From positions 3,267,501-3,331,500 of the forward strand of contig NZ_CP026121.1 in the NCBI RefSeq assembly GCF_003330845.1: DNA of 64,000 nt, in the 5' to 3' direction. Positions 61,330 through 64,000 of this stretch are shown here, piece after piece (within the stretch, counting starts at the first letter, position 1; every line of letters starts with the position of its first letter). A program made the position numbers and the translations under genes. Source of the stretch: Streptomyces sp. Go-475. Lineage in GTDB: Bacteria; Actinomycetota; Actinomycetes; Streptomycetales; Streptomycetaceae. The notes below the pieces were generated by a model that made no database searches, was not told the DNA's origin, and saw nothing but the letters and a program-made list of their open reading frames with translations.

Positions 61330-63570
61330 GTGCCCCGCTTCAGCATCATCGTCCCCGTCTACAAGGTGCAGGGCTTCCTGCGCGAGTGCCTCGACTCGGT
61401 GCTCGGCCAGTCCTACGGCGACTTCGAGGTGATCGCCGTGGACGACCGCTCGCCGGACGGCAGCGGCGCGATCCTCGACGAGTACGCGGCCCGCGACGCC
61501 CGGGTGCGGGTGCTGCACCTGCCGGAGAACGTCGGCCTGGGCCGGGCCCGCAACGCCGGTCTTCAGGAGGCGGCCGGCGACTACGTGCTGTTCCTGGACA
61601 GCGACGACCACTACACGCCGGGCCTGCTGGCGGCCGTCGCCGCGCGGCTGGAGACGACCGGCGACCCGGACATCCTGGTCTTCGACCATGTGCGCACCCA
61701 CTGGTGGGGCCGGGGCGGGCGCAGCGAGGCGGCGGACCTGCTGGCCGCGGCGGGGCTGGAGACGTTCTCCGTCCGGGAGAGCCCGCAGTACCTGAACCTG
61801 TTCCTGGTCGCCTGGAACAAGGCCTACCGGCGGGCCTTCTTCCAGGGGCACGGCCTTCAGTACGCGCCGGGGCTGTACGAGGACGCGCCGGTCACCTACC
61901 GGTCGATGGTGCTGGCGGAGCGGATCGCCTGCCTGGACCGGATCGGCGTGGAGTACCGGCAGCGCCGGCAGGGCGCGATCACCAAGACGCCGGGGCGGCG
62001 GCACTTCGAGATCTTCCCGCAGTACGAGGGCCTGTTCGCGTTCCTGGAGCAGCGGCCCGACCTCGACTGGGCGCGGCCGCTGCTGCTGGAGCGGGCCCTG
62101 GACCACATGCTGTTCGTGCTGGCCCGCGAGGACCGGGTGCGGCCGGCGGACCGGGGCGACTTCTACCGCGAGATCCGCTCCTTCCACCGCCGTCACCTCC
62201 CCGAGGGCGGCTTCCCGGAGCCGGACGGCTGGCGCGGGGTGGAGATGCGGCTGCTGGCATCGGCGCCCTACGCGTCGTACGCCGTGGCGCGGACGCTGCG
62301 GGACCTGCGCGCGGCGGCCCTGGGCGGGCAGCGCCGGGTGGCGCGCAAGGCGTCGGAGACCGCCCTGCGCGGCTGGTACGCGGTCCAGTCGAAGCGCCCG
62401 CTCGATCCGCACCTCGCCGTCTACTCGGCGACCCACCACCGCGGGGTGAGCGGCGACCCGGCCGCGATCTACGAGAAGGCGCGCGAGATCGCCCCGCACA
62501 TCCGGGGCGTGTGGGTGGTGCGGGAGGACGCGGTGGCCGCGCTGCCGCCCGGCATCGACCACGTGACGCCGGGCTCGCGCCGCTACCACGAGGTCATGGC
62601 CCGGGCCACGTACTGGGTGAACAACGTCAACTGGCCCGGCACCCTGGCCAAGCGGCCCGGCAGCGTCCACATCCACACCCACCAGGGCACGCCGCTGAAG
62701 TACATGGGCGCGGACCTGCTGACCAAGCCGGGCGCCCGGCACGGCTTCGACGTGCCGCAGTCGCTGCGCCGGGCCGACCGCTGGGACTACAGCCTGGTCG
62801 CGGGGCGGCACGCGGAGCGGGCCTGGGAGCGGGCGTACCCGTGCCACTTCACCTCGCTGCGCACCGGCAGCCCGCGCAACGACGTGCTGGTCGGGGCCGG
62901 TCCGGAGCGGGGCCGGGCGGTGCGCGAGCGGCTCGGCATCCCCGCGGACCACACGGTGGTGCTGTACGCGCCGACCCGCCGGGACTACCGCAAGGGCGGC
63001 CATGTCGACCGGTTCGACCCGGCCCGGTTCGCGGCGGACCTCGGCCCGGGGCACACCCTGGTCGTCCGGCTGCACCCGTCCCTGGCGGCGGGTGTGGCGC
63101 GCGGTCTCGGCCTGTCCGACCTGCACCGGCGGGGCGTGCTGGTGGACGCGACGGACGAGCCGCACGTCGAGGACGTGCTGCTGGCCTCGGACGTCCTGGT
63201 CACCGACTACTCCGCCCTGATGTTCGACTACGTCCTGCTGGACCGGCCGGTCGTGGTGCACGCGGACGACTGGGGCGCGTTCGCGGCCAGCCGGGGCGCG
63301 TACTTCGACATCACGGCCGACGCGCCCGGCCATGTGTCGCGCTCGTACCGGGAGCTGGCCTGGCTGTTCGCGTCCGGTACCTGGCAGGACCAGGAGGCGG
63401 CGCGGCTGCGGTCCGGCTTCCGGGAGCGGTACTGCGAGTTCGAGGACGGGCGGGCCGCCGAGCGGGTCGTGCGGCTGCTGATGCTGGGCGAGCGGGGCGG
63501 TGCGCTGCTGCCCGCGGCCCGCCGGACCGAGGGCGTCCGCGACCGGTCCGGGGCGCTGGTCGAGCGATGA
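61330..63570 (+). CDS. GT2 glycosyltransferase fused to a TagF-like domain (third of three)
   Basis: 746 residues. GT-A part: PRFSIIVPVYKVQGFLRECL, AVDDRSPDGSGAI, FLDSDDHYTPG. TagF-like part: HTHQGTPLKYMGADLLTKPG, LYAPTRRDYRKGG and VTDYSALMFDYVLLDRPVVV. GTG 61330 is the start by alignment with its paralogues; AAGGAG lies 12 bases upstream, at the end of the previous gene. Its TGA overlaps the ATG of the next gene (ATGA), so all are probably one transcription unit for wall glycopolymer assembly. Confidence 0.88.
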   Translation: MPRFSIIVPVYKVQGFLRECLDSVLGQSYGDFEVIAVDDRSPDGSGAILDEYAARDARVRVLHLPENVGLGRARNAGLQEAAGDYVLFLDSDDHYTPGLLAAVAARLETTGDPDILVFDHVRTHWWGRGGRSEAADLLAAAGLETFSVRESPQYLNLFLVAWNKAYRRAFFQGHGLQYAPGLYEDAPVTYRSMVLAERIACLDRIGVEYRQRRQGAITKTPGRRHFEIFPQYEGLFAFLEQRPDLDWARPLLLERALDHMLFVLAREDRVRPADRGDFYREIRSFHRRHLPEGGFPEPDGWRGVEMRLLASAPYASYAVARTLRDLRAAALGGQRRVARKASETALRGWYAVQSKRPLDPHLAVYSATHHRGVSGDPAAIYEKAREIAPHIRGVWVVREDAVAALPPGIDHVTPGSRRYHEVMARATYWVNNVNWPGTLAKRPGSVHIHTHQGTPLKYMGADLLTKPGARHGFDVPQSLRRADRWDYSLVAGRHAERAWERAYPCHFTSLRTGSPRNDVLVGAGPERGRAVRERLGIPADHTVVLYAPTRRDYRKGGHVDRFDPARFAADLGPGHTLVVRLHPSLAAGVARGLGLSDLHRRGVLVDATDEPHVEDVLLASDVLVTDYSALMFDYVLLDRPVVVHADDWGAFAASRGAYFDITADAPGHVSRSYRELAWLFASGTWQDQEAARLRSGFRERYCEFEDGRAAERVVRLLMLGERGGALLPAARRTEGVRDRSGALVER

Positions 63571-64000
63571 GAACCCCCGCCGGCCCCGAGGCCGTCCCCT
63601 CCCTGCCCGGCCAGCGGGCCTCCTCCGCACGGCCCCCGGCGCCCGCCGAGCGGCCGCGGCCGGTGCACTGGTGGCACGCGGCCCTGGTCGCCGTGCCCAC
63701 CGCGGCCCTGTTCGTGCTGGGCTACCGGCGCCGCTGGATCTGCGACGACGGGCTGATCTACCTGCGCCCGGTCCGGCAGATCCTGGCGGGCAACGGGCCG
63801 GTGTTCAACGTCGGGGAGCGGGCGGAGAGTTCGACCGGCACCCTGTGGCAGTGGCTGCTCGCGCTGGCCACCTGGGTCACCGGCGAGGACCCGGCGTTCC
63901 TCGCGGTCGGGCTGGGACTGCTGCTGAGCACCGCCGGGTTCGCGCTCGCCCTGCTGGCCACGTGCCGGCTGCACCGGAACGCGGGGTTGCTGCTGCCGGC
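63567..64000 (+). CDS. AftB-like GT-C membrane glycosyltransferase (partial)
   Basis: 144 codons are visible before the edge of the window. After a Pro-rich start comes a membrane helix (ALVAVPTAALFVLGYRRRW), then CDDGLIYLRPVRQILAGNGP and VFNVGERAESSTGTLWQW, and a second helix. The DDGLI-IL-GNGPVFN-ER-E-ST-LW series is very like the first loop of mycobacterial arabinofuranosyltransferase AftB, whose acidic pair is catalytic in the GT-C fold. It would use a lipid-linked sugar outside the membrane. Start ATG 63567 overlaps the third GT2-TagF gene by 4 bases. Confidence 0.82.
   Translation, partial: MRTPAGPEAVPSLPGQRASSARPPAPAERPRPVHWWHAALVAVPTAALFVLGYRRRWICDDGLIYLRPVRQILAGNGPVFNVGERAESSTGTLWQWLLALATWVTGEDPAFLAVGLGLLLSTAGFALALLATCRLHRNAGLLLP

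Overview
The window is a stretch of chromosome from a high-GC actinobacterium, almost certainly a Streptomyces. The evidence is the very high GC with third-position GC bias, GTG and TTG starts, rare TTA codons, and a Streptomyces-type tmRNA. The gene set also fits: sigU with its anti-sigma gene, hup, the pkaB/pkaA kinase pair, a MatAB-like polysaccharide locus, and ftsE-ftsX-S41 protease-smpB-ssrA. From memory the order resembles the S. coelicolor SCO2940-SCO2983 interval; this was not checked by any search.

Layout. 0-8.4 kb: a MerR regulator, a double SUKH-4 (immunity-like) protein, and a translationally coupled leftward operon for a three-subunit molybdenum hydroxylase plus a small P-loop kinase. 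8.6-11.6 kb: a decayed sugar-uptake operon (GH20 hexosaminidase with a nonsense codon, frameshifted permease remnant, truncated binding-protein remnant) next to a surviving operator-like palindrome. 11.7-20.6 kb: housekeeping genes (DUF3039, YqgE, murA, hup, malic enzyme, HelD-type helicase, anti-sigma and SigU), with a candidate structured RNA upstream of the malic enzyme gene. 20.9-24.7 kb: a CGNR regulator, a 38-bp minisatellite, a HemD/winged-helix fusion protein and NarK. 24.8-31.7 kb: a disordered-tail membrane protein, a surface-polysaccharide operon (Pro-rich membrane protein, NodB-GT2 fusion, acyltransferase) and a LysR regulator. 31.8-37.7 kb: two poorly known small genes in an AT-richer patch, then an MFS exporter and a GH31-LacI sugar module with a palindromic operator. 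37.8-44.3 kb: tmRNA, SmpB, S41 protease, FtsX, FtsE, a zinc-ribbon peptide behind a SigR-like promoter, a LAETG sortase substrate, and RF2. 44.4-52.7 kb: two Ser/Thr kinases divergent from a giant FHA-FtsK protein with an 11-residue repeat linker. 52.9-56.6 kb: a carbohydrate ABC transporter. 56.7 kb to the end: three tandem GT2-TagF fusion glycosyltransferases and the start of an AftB-like GT-C gene, probably a wall-glycopolymer cluster.

How the genes fit together. The kinases and the FHA protein look like a phospho-Thr signalling unit. tmRNA and SmpB form the trans-translation system beside the FtsEX divisome module. The NodB-GT2/acyltransferase pair fits extracellular aminopolysaccharide production. 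The GT2-TagF genes fit cell-wall polymer assembly. The GH20/ABC remnant is a lost chitooligosaccharide-type uptake route. The most unusual items are that decayed operon, the molybdenum hydroxylase whose large subunit lacks the catalytic-glutamate motif and whose Fe-S subunit carries a disordered extension of about 550 residues, the candidate RNA at 16.65-16.79 kb, the duplicated 3' end of murA, and the kinase/FHA-FtsK locus. All assignments are from reading the sequence; no database search was possible.
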